35,913 nt of DNA, from assembly GCA_001929475.1 (NCBI GenBank), contig LXFE01001511.1, positions 1 to 35,913 on the forward strand. Reading direction: 5' to 3'. The notes beneath the pieces were generated by a model that was not told the DNA's origin, ran no database searches, and was given only the letters and a program-made list of their open reading frames with translations. This DNA comes from Neolecta irregularis DAH-3 (taxonomy: Eukaryota > Ascomycota > Neolectomycetes > Neolectales > Neolectaceae). Numbering within the stretch: the first letter of the stretch is position 1; every line of letters starts with the position of its first letter. The translations under genes and the position numbers were made by a program. Of the stretch, positions 1 to 9,754 are shown in pieces.

Positions 1-95
1 CAAGTCTATTCAAGTCCAAACAAGCAAGTCTAAATTTTGGACTTGCTTACTTGCTTATTTTTGTCCCTTATAAACAAGTAAGCAAGCAAGTCTGA
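1..95. repeat. CAAG/CTTG-rich repeat at left edge
   Basis: The segment is built from the short words CAAGTAAG, CAAGCAAG and their complement. GACTTGCTTACTTG lies at 40-53, and its imperfect complement lies at 75-92 (CAAGTAAGCAAGCAAGTC), so the block can fold back on itself. The same words recur at 4196-4245 and 35813-35913. No coding sequence is apparent. It is probably part of a dispersed repeat or transposon end; the family is not recognised. Confidence 0.7.
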
Positions 96-1410
96 TCATA
101 TGTATCGCTAATGTATGCTATGCACATCATATATTATCTTTGTCCGTAGACTTTCCATGGCAAATCTATTTGAGTTTGTAGTGCCAGCTTGTAATTAGCT
201 AGCTATATTATTTGTTTTTGTTATGCAGATATTATGGACGGCACTGCCTCAATCGCTTGGAAGCGAAGTTTTAATATTTTTTGATATCTCATTGTATCGA
301 AAGACTTTGTTAATAATGACTTATTTGGAGACAATACAAGCGGGTTACTTGACAAATACTTTAGGGGATTTGCATCCACTGTTCTTTCCTGCGATTCACC
401 ATGCTATAGGGATATCAAATAATAGCGTTCCGGTTCTGTGTTCTCTGCCAAAAGAGGTTTCTAGCTTTGCTGGTAAAATTTCAGTTACTGCAAATTAGGT
501 GATAGGTTGCATGGATGTCAAAAATTGGCCAGTGAGAGGAGATTCGATGTACAGCCGTCTTAACTATTCGTGCTCAAGAATTCTGTTCCGAAGTGACGAA
601 GATCCTAAGGCTAAGTACTGGACATAGCGTTGAGGTTTAAGAGATCTGTGACGCGAGAGGTCGCAGTGGCACTCGCGTGGACACCAGCGGCAGATGGAGC
701 CTCTGGGAACACTGAATGGGAGAATGGTTGGAAATCAGGAGTAGAATAATTATCAAGCATCCAGAGGAGTGGCGAGTTACTTCGATAAGGATGTCGAAAC
801 GGTTTCGCATGAAAGAGGAAGAAGAGACATATAGATTGGGATGATACTAATATGGCTTACATGTGAGCAGAACTGAGGGAGGAAGAGGAGGAAGATTTTG
901 GAGGGAAGCGGAGCTGGATGGAGAGATTCAGCAGTCGCCATTGAGGCCAACCGCCTGCCCGCCGGAGAAATCTGAGCCGCCCGCCCTCCGACGGGCTGTT
1001 GGACAGATTTCTAAGCGGTCCCCCCCAAGAGATCTGAACCACCCACATTTGTTGGCAGACCTTTAGTTTCGCCTTTAAATTCTGATCCCGATAGTGGTCT
1101 TTTCGTTGGAAAGCTGATTACGGTGAAAGAAATCAACTGAAGAAATGGCCAGATAGAGACCAATTTATATTAGCAAATTTCGTTGTTTAATGAATGCGGG
1201 ATTGCTATCTTCAAGCCTGAACCACAAAGTTTTATCAGACTCTGTAAATTGGCAATTCCTGCCGCAGGCGGCGGGTGGTTGGACACACCTGCCAAAAAAT
1301 CAGTTAGAAAGGGTGTAAATGAGAAGTTATAAAGTCCAAGGGATATGATCATATACTGAGTCAAAACAATATCACCAATTATCAAATACGCCTTCAAACA
1401 TGTTTTGATT
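96..1410. other. No recognised gene
   Basis: One open frame (223-498, plus, ATG start, 91 codons) has no family I recognise and no supporting context. A GC-richer patch at about 870-1040 is open on both strands but looks like chance. I see no tRNA or rRNA here. Confidence 0.5.
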
Positions 1411-3303
1411 TCAACGTCGCATCCTTTGATACTCGAGATACCTTACTGGAGGATAGAAGATTGCAGCCAAGCTATATGAATTAGTCTAGTCCCTTTGTCA
1501 GCATGAATATCCTACACTGCAGACAACTCAAATCCTATATCGCCTCCTGGAGATCCAATAAGCTTAGCGATAGGACCTGTGAACCACGGCTGTTGCATGC
1601 CTAACACCGCACCTATGACTCCAACAATCGAAGAAACCCCAGCTGCGATACCAACAGGTAATCGAGAAGGTGTATTCCAATCGTCGAGTTGGTATCCGTA
1701 TCTAGAACGAAATATGAGATGTTCCTCTACCCATGATAAGTTTAGACGATAAATTAACTGAATACCTAGTACAATACAAGTATATATCGACGTCCAGTAC
1801 GCTATGAGACCCAGCATGTTTGTCAAAGCATCGTTGAAATGTTGGGCTCCAACCAGTGCAATGCCGGTCACCATAGCACTTCCTACTATAGTCCATGACC
1901 ACCGCGGAATCTTTAGGGCCCGATTTCCAAGTCCCTTTCGATATCAACCAACGTTCATTCGCACCAAATCAACCTGAATTGCAAACCCAGTAGAGTATTT
2001 GGCCAAAATAGTTGATGACATTGCCGCAAATAAAAATAGTAAGAAACTCACTAGCCTTCCAGCATTTCCTAGAGAGCGCAAAATTTCATCCAAAAGGCCA
2101 CCGATGTTATTCCGTTCATAGGCAGTTTCATAACGGGAATCAGTGAATATAGCTGTCCCACAAGCTGCCCCGACAATTTCGGAAGGCGCCATTGACAGCC
2201 TAAAAATTAGACAAAACATATTGAAGGTGTACATTAATGATGCATAGGATACGAGGTAGATCCGGACACGTTTTGTATCAACCGGTCTCATAACATTATA
2301 ATCTGCCGCTGTCGTTGCCCTATTACCATTATCCTCTATATTTGAATCGAAATCATACCATCCAATTCCACCGCCGACAATGGCCGCCGCGAAATTCAGA
2401 ATTGCTGCCATCTTATCCGAATTTGCAGGAGCGGAAACTGTGAATGATCCGTCTTTCCCAAGCTGTACCAGAACTATTATGACCGATATTAGCGAAGGAA
2501 TATAGGCGTATGACTGAAATTTGTGAAGGACATCATAACCAAAGAAGGCAATAATGAATGCAAGAATGCCTAGACCGATGATACTGATGCGGTAAGGAAT
2601 GACTGTTGTGATTTCAAATAGGATTTGAGAAGATAGAATGAGTCCAATGGCTCCCCAGCCGGTCCTTTAGTCAGCGATGTATGAGAGCCGACTCGCATTG
2701 CAAAAAGGTTGAGAATACATACGACTCGTGTTCCTTTCACAGCTCAGTAGAACTGACGAGTGTGTACATACCTATCCATCCAAAACTGAAACGTGAAATA
2801 GCCATTTGACGGAGCCCGAATTGAGGACCAAGGCTGAAATAGTTAGCAATCAAGGAGTATCCATAGAGAATGCGTTGCGAAAAATGCTACTGGGGCAAGA
2901 CTCAAAAGATTGAAGATGATAATAAGTACTGTTGATTCCCAAAAACCTTGAATGTTAGCCGTGCATATGTCTAGTGGAGACTGAGTCTGAATACGGCTGT
3001 CTATTAGTAATGTAACAGCGGAACCAGATACCTGGACCCAGAATGCCCACGGACATTGTTGAGATGCCAATGTTTGCACTCCACCAGACTGCAACAATAT
3101 GCCACTAAACCATTCAGTTAGGAATGAATGGTGCATACCAAGGAGCTATCCGTTCGGTCTTCAGGTAGAACTCTTTCAATCCCTCTTTGTTCCACAAGTA
3201 ATTTGCTCGTCAAATGCTGCAACTTTTCAGTCATAGATTTCTCGTCCTGGATCTCTTTGTATTCCACTGACGGAGATTCGAGATCAGATTCATGCTGCTT
3301 CAT
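1411..3303 (-). CDS. FCY/NCS1 permease paralogue A, altered binding site
   Basis: Plasma-membrane proton symporter of the NCS1 purine-cytosine (FCY2/FcyB) family. Exons in reading order: 3303-3139, 3104-3032, 2996-2982, 2946-2874, 2833-2772, 2733-2697, 2664-2359, 2319-2233, 2199-1974, 1934-1766, 1726-1516, 1471-1411. They join to 494 codons with no stop. Family landmarks are EQRGIERV before TM1, WWSAN in TM1, the GIGW..AADYNV block, EEHLIF, DDWNTPSRLPVGIAA, and a charged C-terminus after FYPPVRYLE. Introns are 32-44 nt; two begin with GC (2873, 2696). The TM3 Asn and the TM8 NNxPN motif kept in the other copy (6701-8609) are replaced (W-G-A-I-G; S-S-T-I-L-A-K), so the substrate has probably changed or activity is lost. 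The family call is firm. The GTTGAT donor at 1973 is weak but is needed to skip a TGA. Confidence 0.85.
2982..2996 (-). other. 15-nt micro-exon of permease A
   Basis: Exon 3 of the permease at 1411-3303 is 15 nt long, between a 35-nt intron with a TACTAAT branch site and another 35-nt intron. Using it gives AVFRLSFWES across the junctions, which matches LVFELGFWDS in the other paralogue. Skipping it keeps the frame but removes five residues at the end of TM1. Confidence 0.8.
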
Positions 3304-4192
3304 TGTTACTGGTATGTGTACTGATTTCTACTCTGGTTTCGTTTTTTTGCTGATCTCTGGAGGGAACCAGTTCTTTATCCCGAAATTTATAGTTCGCTTG
3401 CCTAGAACGGAATTTTTATAGTTAGATAGTCTGGAATGGAATTTCGAACTAATTTATGACGGAAAACTGGCGAGGAACTATGGCTCCATGTTATTACGGT
3501 GTTACAAGGCCGGTGATCCCTGTTGTGAGGATCCAAAAAGAAAATATCTTAATTCGATGGTCTCTCTACCCGATAACATCAATTGTCGCGCTATTTCAAG
3601 GTATCAAGTATCAAGTATCAAGTATCATATTTCAATTTTCTATTATCATCGGCTCATCTTTTGCGGTATCTTTATCCATGTTATCTCTCTTTGTGAAATG
3701 ACGAAACACACACGATGATCACTTCTATTCCGCACAGCATCCCATTATGCTTGTCTTTCATATGAATTGTTGCAGGTGATCCATGTCTTGATGATTGAAA
3801 TTGTGAGCATTATGCATTTATGCCAAGATAGAATCATTTTTCCTCTTGAGCTGACTAAGACCTCTTGGGCATATGATACGAAAGAAATGCAAGAAATATT
3901 CTTTGGACGTTATTTAACGGATCTCTTTTGTTTTACTTCCTTTTAGTTTATATCTAGTTGTTAGTGGCGACGCGGCTCCTATGCTTTTTTCCTTGAGCCG
4001 TCCTTTGGTAGGAATCTGTGGATAATGATGTATCCACCCAAGTCAAGAATCTAAGAATCGTTTTTCATTTTATCGAAGTCGTGTCAGAATCATCGAAAAA
4101 CTTTACAACTGCAGCCTGCATGTGAAAGACTTCTAGGGTCGTTAGGGTATATCAGCTAGGGAGTGGATATAAGCCAAGTATCCAGAATATTT
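3304..4192. other. Intergenic region upstream of permease A
   Basis: No gene recognised. It contains four tandem copies of the heptamer GTATCAA at 3601-3628 (the last ends in T). Short open frames at 3128-3718 have no recognisable family. The promoter of permease A must lie in the part nearest 3304. Confidence 0.5.
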
Positions 4193-4250
4193 CAGGCCTT
4201 TGGACTTGCTTGCTTGGACTTGGTAGCATACTTGGACTTGCTTGATAGAT
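4193..4250. repeat. CTTG-rich repeat next to retrotransposon remnant
   Basis: GGCCTTTGGACTTGCTTGCTTG here matches the block near 35838 with two differences (A/G and G/A). It is followed by further GGACTTG words. It lies directly before the integrase fragment, so the repeat family and the retroelement may have inserted into one another. Confidence 0.6.
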
Positions 4251-4253
4251 TTT

Positions 4254-5133
4254 TAGTGTTGATGAAACTGGGCGTCTCACCATGGCTCTGCCTAGATCAG
4301 CACAGGGAAACGAATATATCTTGTGGTAATGGAACACTATACTCAGTTCCCCTTGGCATATGCCGTCGCTGCTGCAATGCCACTACAGTGGCCCGAATCC
4401 TTTACAACACAGTTGTATGCTTCTTTGGTCCTCCATCTAGGATTATCACTGACAATGGGACCCATTTCAATAACGAGATTATTCACAATTTATGCAAGAC
4501 TGTCAAAACAACCTTCTCCCTGACCACGCCATGCAACCCACAAAGCAATGGGCTCACTGAACGTTTTAACGGTACCCTGATAAAACAACTAAAGATCTCT
4601 GCAGCAAACAAACAACCCTGAAAACTGGGATTTATTCCTAAACGACATACTCTTTGCCTATCGTACCAGAAAACTATGTGGTCATTCTTACTCATCTTAT
4701 AAAAAACCTTTTTGGTAGCCGTCCTCCGACTTTTGACCCAGTCCCCCCTTTTGCAGCAAATTTCATGCCAGAGGAGCAACGAAGAGTTCAATTGGAGGCC
4801 ATTCAAGAGCAAATGTTTGATGGAAGAGCTCAGGCCATCGATCAGTACAACCCAATCACCTCCTTCGAAGTCGGGCAATTGGTTCTGCCTGCACATTCTC
4901 TCTTTAGAGCAAACACATTAATATCGCTCTACTACCCTCAACCATACACCATCAAGTCTGCTCATGATGGGAACACCTACAAAATCCAAACTTTACATGG
5001 CCATGAGCATCTTACTAAGGTCAATGGGCGACGACTCAAACTCTACCTCGCCGACCATCACTCACCGCCTCTACAAGTGGAAACCAGGATCTCCTGCTCC
5101 TTGACACCCCTGCACTCGATCTTTAGAGGGGAA
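4254..5133 (+). mobile_element. Decayed Ty3/Gypsy-type integrase fragment
   Basis: This is the 3' end of a retrotransposon pol gene. The integrase core is recognisable: a block at about 4320-4360 leading into the core, FGPPSRIITDNGTHF with the second catalytic Asp (about 4428-4475), and NPQSNGLTERFNGTL with the catalytic Glu (about 4537-4580). A C-terminal basic/SH3-like region follows up to about 5070 (SLYYPQPYTIKSA ... NGRRLKLYLAD). The frame changes at least four times, near 4310, 4370, 4615 and 4700, and no reverse transcriptase, RNase H, protease or gag remains upstream. It is dead and 5'-truncated. It lies between two divergent permease paralogues. Confidence 0.85.
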
Positions 5134-5760
5134 TGTGTTGCAGAGCTGGTGAAATCTTCACTTGTTCAGAACACTTTCTCATCCCATGTGTTCCGCGCGA
5201 ATAAAAACGTCCGCGAAATAACCACCGCCACCACTCCACTCCAACGCTTTGCTTAAACCCACCAAGATGCCTAATTATCTTGCGACCGCTGCTTCTCCAC
5301 CTTAAGCCTTACAATTTATTTGGTTCACTTTACACTAAACCTACAGAATTCTGCTTGATTGAATGCTGCAAACTTCTGCCCGCCTCTCCCGCCTCTCTCC
5401 CGCCTCTCTCCCATCGCTCTCCCGTCGCTCTCTCCCGCCTGTCTCTCCCGCCTGTCTCTACCGCCCATCCCGCAGGACTCTCCTGCACGCGGCACACCTG
5501 CCTCACCCGCCTCACCCTCCCTTCCCCTTGTCTCACCTGTCTCGCCTGTCTCTCCCCCTCTCCCGCCCTCTTCCGCCCATCCCGCCTTACTTGCTGCATT
5601 TTACTACCATTACTCCTACAACCGCCACTACAACTTATGAGATTTTCATCACCGCTAAAGTCAACTTCAATTTGCCTCGCCTCTACAAGATTCCCTTAAC
5701 CAAGTACCTTTCCTCTTCTACTATTTCTTCGTAACTGTTAACTATATATATGAATTATTC
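5134..5760 (+). mobile_element. Possible 3' LTR of the retroelement
   Basis: A purine tract AGAGGGGAA at 5125-5133 is followed by TGTGTTGCAGAGC, the arrangement expected for a polypurine tract next to an LTR that starts with TG. The right end is not defined, and no second LTR copy is present upstream for comparison, so this is inference from position. Short open frames in this stretch are probably not genes. Confidence 0.35.
5377..5592 (+). repeat. Pyrimidine-rich degenerate minisatellite
   Basis: About 215 nt are almost pure pyrimidine on the plus strand, built from imperfect copies of CTCTCCCGCC and CCTGTCTCTCCCG. The composition is unlike anything else in the window. All overlapping open frames are Pro/Ser/Leu-rich products of this bias. 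Confidence 0.75.
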
Positions 5761-5767
5761 AGTCTAT

Positions 5768-5875
5768 CAGACCGTGCAGACCAACTTGACCTTTGGTCTG
5801 GTCGGTCTGGACTGAAATAAATGCCAATCTAGTCTGGTCTATTTGGTCGGTCTATTTGGTCCAGTCGATTAGGAA
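5768..5875. repeat. GGTCTG/CAGACC inverted and direct repeats
   Basis: CAGACCGTGCAGACCAA (5768-5784) and TTGGTCTGGTCGGTCTG (5793-5809) are complementary at 14 of 17 positions with an 8-nt loop. Further GGTCTATTTGGTCGGTCTATTTGG direct copies run to about 5870. It is a hairpin-forming repeat beside the retroelement remnant; its family is not recognised. Confidence 0.65.
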
Positions 5876-6700
5876 CGCTGGTCTAACCTGATACGACAGT
5901 ATTTTCGAAACCTCCAGCGAAGTATGCACATCCTGCCAGTGCAGCAGTCTTTAAAAAGTGACTGATCAGGGCTAAATATGTGGGGCCCAATCCAATTTGC
6001 TGCTTTCTCATGGCAAGACTCATTCCCAAATGCCCAATGCCCAATGTACACGTATATATCGTTTAATGCATTGTGATATGCGGCTGCTAAGACCATAGTG
6101 CGGGATAAAACTTTAGGCAATCCTTGTCATCAGACCTTGCTAAGCGGCTGACCTCTCATTTTATTCATAATTATCGCAGTGTCATCCATTTAATTATCCT
6201 TGAGAAAAGTCTCTTGATCACTAACATCGGGATTAGTCATTAGCCAAATGAAGCTCAAAAACCGTATTCTTCTGAAGCCTTCGTTTCGAATGCCAGATAT
6301 CCTAGGATAAAGAATGGACACGGATTGGCCGTTGATCAGGTGTTTATGGGGCTAGAAGCCTGCAGCCACACCAGGCCACATCGAACTTGCACTTCATCTA
6401 AGATGTGTTCTGGTTTGTTGTTTGATCATACTTATAACGGTTTCACTCGCCTGTATCATATATTTCTCACTCTGCCAGGCCTTACTCAAGACTGGTGCTA
6501 TTATTTTCCTTCTTATCACAGGCTTTCTTTTAGAAATATCAGTTTTAAAAATGATTTCATAACCTTGAAATTGGCTTGCCAAGTTTTTATCTATCCACGC
6601 TATTGAACCTCGTCTTCCATGGGAAAAAGAGCCTTGTCCCACCAATGACCATTTCCATATCTAAACCAACTTTTCTTGTTGAAATAGGAAACCACCCATT
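5876..6700. other. Intergenic region upstream of permease B
   Basis: No recognisable gene. Open frames at 5869-6120 (minus) and 6325-6606 (plus) have no identifiable family. The promoter of the permease at 6701 is expected near the right side. Confidence 0.5.
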
Positions 6701-8609
6701 ATGCTTGAAAGGAAGGCCTTCTCACAAATCATAGCAGAGCTAGAGACGGGGCAAGTTCGGGGTGAGTCACGACCGGATAAAAGACATCTCTGGAAATGGG
6801 CAGGCTTACTTTTCGTTGAACAACGGGGAATCGAAAGGGTTATGCCCAATGAACGAACAGATACGTCGATGGCATAAACTTATGCGGTTAGTTCTTACAT
6901 TATAGTTGAATATTGCTTCGATGTGGCTGAGTGCAAATTTGACCATTAGTACGTTTGTTATCGGGACTTTAGGTCCACGTAAGTCAGATAACTCTTCATT
7001 CATATCTTGTTAATCGCAAAGTCGTTTTTGAACTTGGTATTTTTGAAGTTTGGACAATATCTTCTTATGAATAGGCTTCTGGGATTCGGTATTTACTGTT
7101 CTCTGTTGCAACATCTTTTGTACCCTCCCTGTAGCCTTTTTTGCTACGTATTACTTCACAATTTGAATTGTCATTTAACTGGATAGGCTCGGACCAAAGT
7201 TCGGCCTTAGACAAGTGGTTATATCTCGTTATAGTTTTGGGTGGGTAGGTAAGCCTCAAGTTTGATAGGCTTGACTCAATCGGAGGAACCTGGCTAATCG
7301 GTTGCCTCAATTGTATTTCCTGGTATTCCTCGTGATTTTAAGCTCTAACTGGAAGTATTGGTTGGTCCACAGTAAATTCAATTGTCGGTGCACAGGTCCT
7401 TAGAGAAATCGATGGAAAATTCCCTTACTGGGCAGGAATTGTTGTTATTGCCATATTGTCTTTGGTGGTTGCTTTAATGGGGTACAAGAGCGTTCACACC
7501 TACGAGAAATATGCGATAATCCCTATATTTTGCATATTCCTCTTTATAATTGTCGAGGTGTTTAAGAGCGGTGCTTTCCAGACACAACCTATGGGAACAG
7601 GTATCACAGAAGCAGGTGATGTACTGAGCTTTGGAAGTGCAATTACAGGATTTGGCATAGGATGGTGCTTCATTTCCTACGAATATGAGACCTGATGCAT
7701 AGGGCTGCATTTGCTGCAGATTACAACGTCATGCAACCCGAAACCCGAGATCCTTGGAAGGTATTTTTTGCTACATGGGCAGGAATTCTGTGAACCCAAG
7801 TTTGAGTTGTCAATCACTTACGACCTAGTGCTGCTCTTCTCTTTGTCCAGTTTATTGGCGTAGCATCTGCAATGGCTGTTCTATCAACTCCTCGCTTTAG
7901 AGATGCTTATGGTACAAACAGCATTGGAGGTTTAGTAGGTGAAATCTTGAAACCACTCAGCGGCTGCCTCCAAAAGCTAAGCCTCGCACTACTAGCCTTC
8001 AGCATTATTTCTAATAATGTGCCCAATAATTATTCATTCGCTCTTTCTATGCAGGTGTCTATGAATGTTTTCCAATATTGAATTTTAGGTCTTTGGGGGA
8101 CCTTTCTTAAAGACCCCAAGGTGGCTTTGGACCATTGTTGGTGGTCTGGTTTATATCGCGTTAGCGATACCTGGGTCGACTCGTTTCGAGACTGCTCTGG
8201 AAAATCTCCTCAATATGACTGCATATTGGCTGTCAATCTACACTGTGATTATAACTGGTACTATTTTGTTCCAAGGTGTTCTCTCACTTGTTTAGAAGAA
8301 CATTTTATATTCCGGCAAGGTGGTTCCGGCTACCATCTCGACAATTGGAACGACCGATCGAGACTTCCAATCGGATTTGCCGCACTGCTTGCTTTGTGCT
8401 GTGGCATTTTTGGTGCTATCTTAGGTATGAATCAGGCATGGTATACAGGTATAATAGCCAAACACATTGGTAAAAACGGTGGCGACATTGGATTTGAGTT
8501 GGCTGCCATGTATGATGTAACGGATGATCATACTACTTGACTACCTAGGTTTGCAGGTATCGTATACCCAATTGCGAGAGTATTTGAAAGGCGAAAGTTG
8601 GGCCGATGA
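6701..8609 (+). CDS. FCY/NCS1 purine-cytosine permease paralogue B
   Basis: Proton symporter for cytosine and purines at the plasma membrane, by homology to FCY2/FcyB. Exons: 6701-6871, 6906-6978, 7022-7036, 7075-7147, 7187-7248, 7286-7322, 7356-7664, 7703-7789, 7829-8054, 8089-8257, 8296-8509, 8549-8609, giving 498 residues. Family landmarks in order: EQRGIERV, NERTDTS, MWLSAN (TM1), FWDSV, GLRQVVISRYSFGW, GWSTVNSIVGAQ (TM3), TEAGDVLSFGSA, SNNVPNNYS (TM8, about residues 337-345), PRWLWTIVG, EEHFIFRQG, NDRSRLPIG and a basic tail. The known FcyB binding positions in TM1, TM3, TM6 and TM8 look conserved. All 11 introns are 33-43 nt; the first is GC-AG (6872-6905). It is head-to-head with paralogue A and shares its exon structure. 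Confidence 0.9.
7022..7036 (+). other. 15-nt micro-exon of permease B
   Basis: Exon 3, flanked by introns 6979-7021 (43 nt) and 7037-7074 (38 nt). It supplies the VFEL part of GPLVFELGFWDS. It has the same length, phase and position as the micro-exon at 2982-2996. Confidence 0.85.
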
Positions 8610-8946
8610 GACTCTATTCAGCGCCTCGTTGCGATGTCAGATGATGATTATTACAGCATCTGCCCTCAGTCTCAATTCTTACAACTGAAATTTAAAATTT
8701 ACTTCTGTTGTTGCGCAATTTCATCCTGTGAGCTTTATGTTAGGATTAATGGTATATATTACTCAGCACCTGAGCCTTCTCAGATAACAAGCTTGAACAT
8801 CAACTGAGCTGAATAACTACCAACCCCAACCCTACGAGTCTTTGCGACCTAAATTTGCAAGATTTTACAGGAAGCCGAAGAAAAATGTTTGAACTGTCCG
8901 CATCATGCTGCATTTTATAGCACCCAACTGGGAGATGGTGGGATAT

Positions 8947-9041
8947 GGTTCTATAGTGTAGTGGCATCACATCGGATTTTGAAAACCTGTAGAGCGTTTG
9001 AAACCTTTCCGGTAACCCGGGTTCGAATCCCGGTAGGACCT
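8947..9041 (+). tRNA. tRNA-Gln (anticodon UUG) with 24-nt intron
   Basis: Acceptor arm 8947-8953 pairs with 9034-9040 (one G-U). Anticodon stem TCGGA (8972-8976) pairs with TCCGG (9008-9012). Anticodon TTG is at 8979-8981. A 24-nt intron at 8983-9006 sits after position 37, the canonical place. The T-arm CCGGG-TTCGAAT-CCCGG is at 9017-9033, and the discriminator base is U. The D-loop appears one base short of the common fungal form. A and B box promoters are internal. Confidence 0.93.
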
Positions 9042-9754
9042 CATTTGTTTTATTACCTGGCACCCTCCTTACGATTACTTACTTCACTTGCATTTTCGCT
9101 GGTTCACTCTACTTGGAACCATTTGCTCATACCACCCAACACAGGACAATGAATGATTCCGATGTAACTGAACAAATTTAGGTTTCTCCCATCTAGCATT
9201 CACAATTGCTTAAGTTTGAGGTAGGGAGGATTGTAATTGTTATAGACATAGTGTATTCATTGCAGACATGTCCCAAGGGCCCTGCGTTGTTTTCCAAGGA
9301 GGTTATATGTAAAGAGTTATCTCCCAATAGCTCTCGTCCCAAGCAGCCATTGGAATATCCTCATGCTAATTTCATATGCATGCTTCCAGCTTTCCGATCT
9401 CGAGAATTACATTTTTCGTTTCTCTACCTTTGTTTCATTCTTTCATAATCTGTCATAGTATTTTCTTATTGGCTCTCTTATTCAATTGCTCCAGCTCAGT
9501 AATTCGCGCCTCGATCTTTTTTCTGCGTTATCTCAACCTGAGATAATTTGTCAGAACAGCGATTTCAAAGCATCGTGAGAAATTATACACTACTGAGTTG
9601 TAGTGTGCAAGAAATCTATCCTAATGAGCAACCTCCAGCAGTTGAATCAGAGGTTGAATCAGACAAAGGGCGACCGTATCAAATAATAAGATGATATCGT
9701 TGAAATAAAACCAACACCTAATCCTAACAACCTAAGCATAGCATTCCATGCAAA
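9042..9754. other. Intergenic, no recognised gene
   Basis: Open frame 9206-9448 (plus) has no recognisable family. Runs of T downstream of the tRNA are short. It otherwise holds the 3' flank of the gene ending at 9755. Confidence 0.5.

Noticed and set aside
1-95. CRISPR-like array from regularly spaced CAAG words.
   Set aside because: No constant repeat with unique spacers; this is a simple-sequence fold-back repeat in a eukaryotic genome.
857-1066. Opposing open frames in the GC-rich patch.
   Set aside because: Both strands are open owing to base composition; there is no family, no intron context and no promoter sign.
1411-8609. Both permeases first looked like pseudogenes with stops and frameshifts.
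   Set aside because: Eleven introns of 32-44 nt at identical positions in both copies restore full-length frames exactly, with conserved exon lengths. Chance decay would not produce this agreement.
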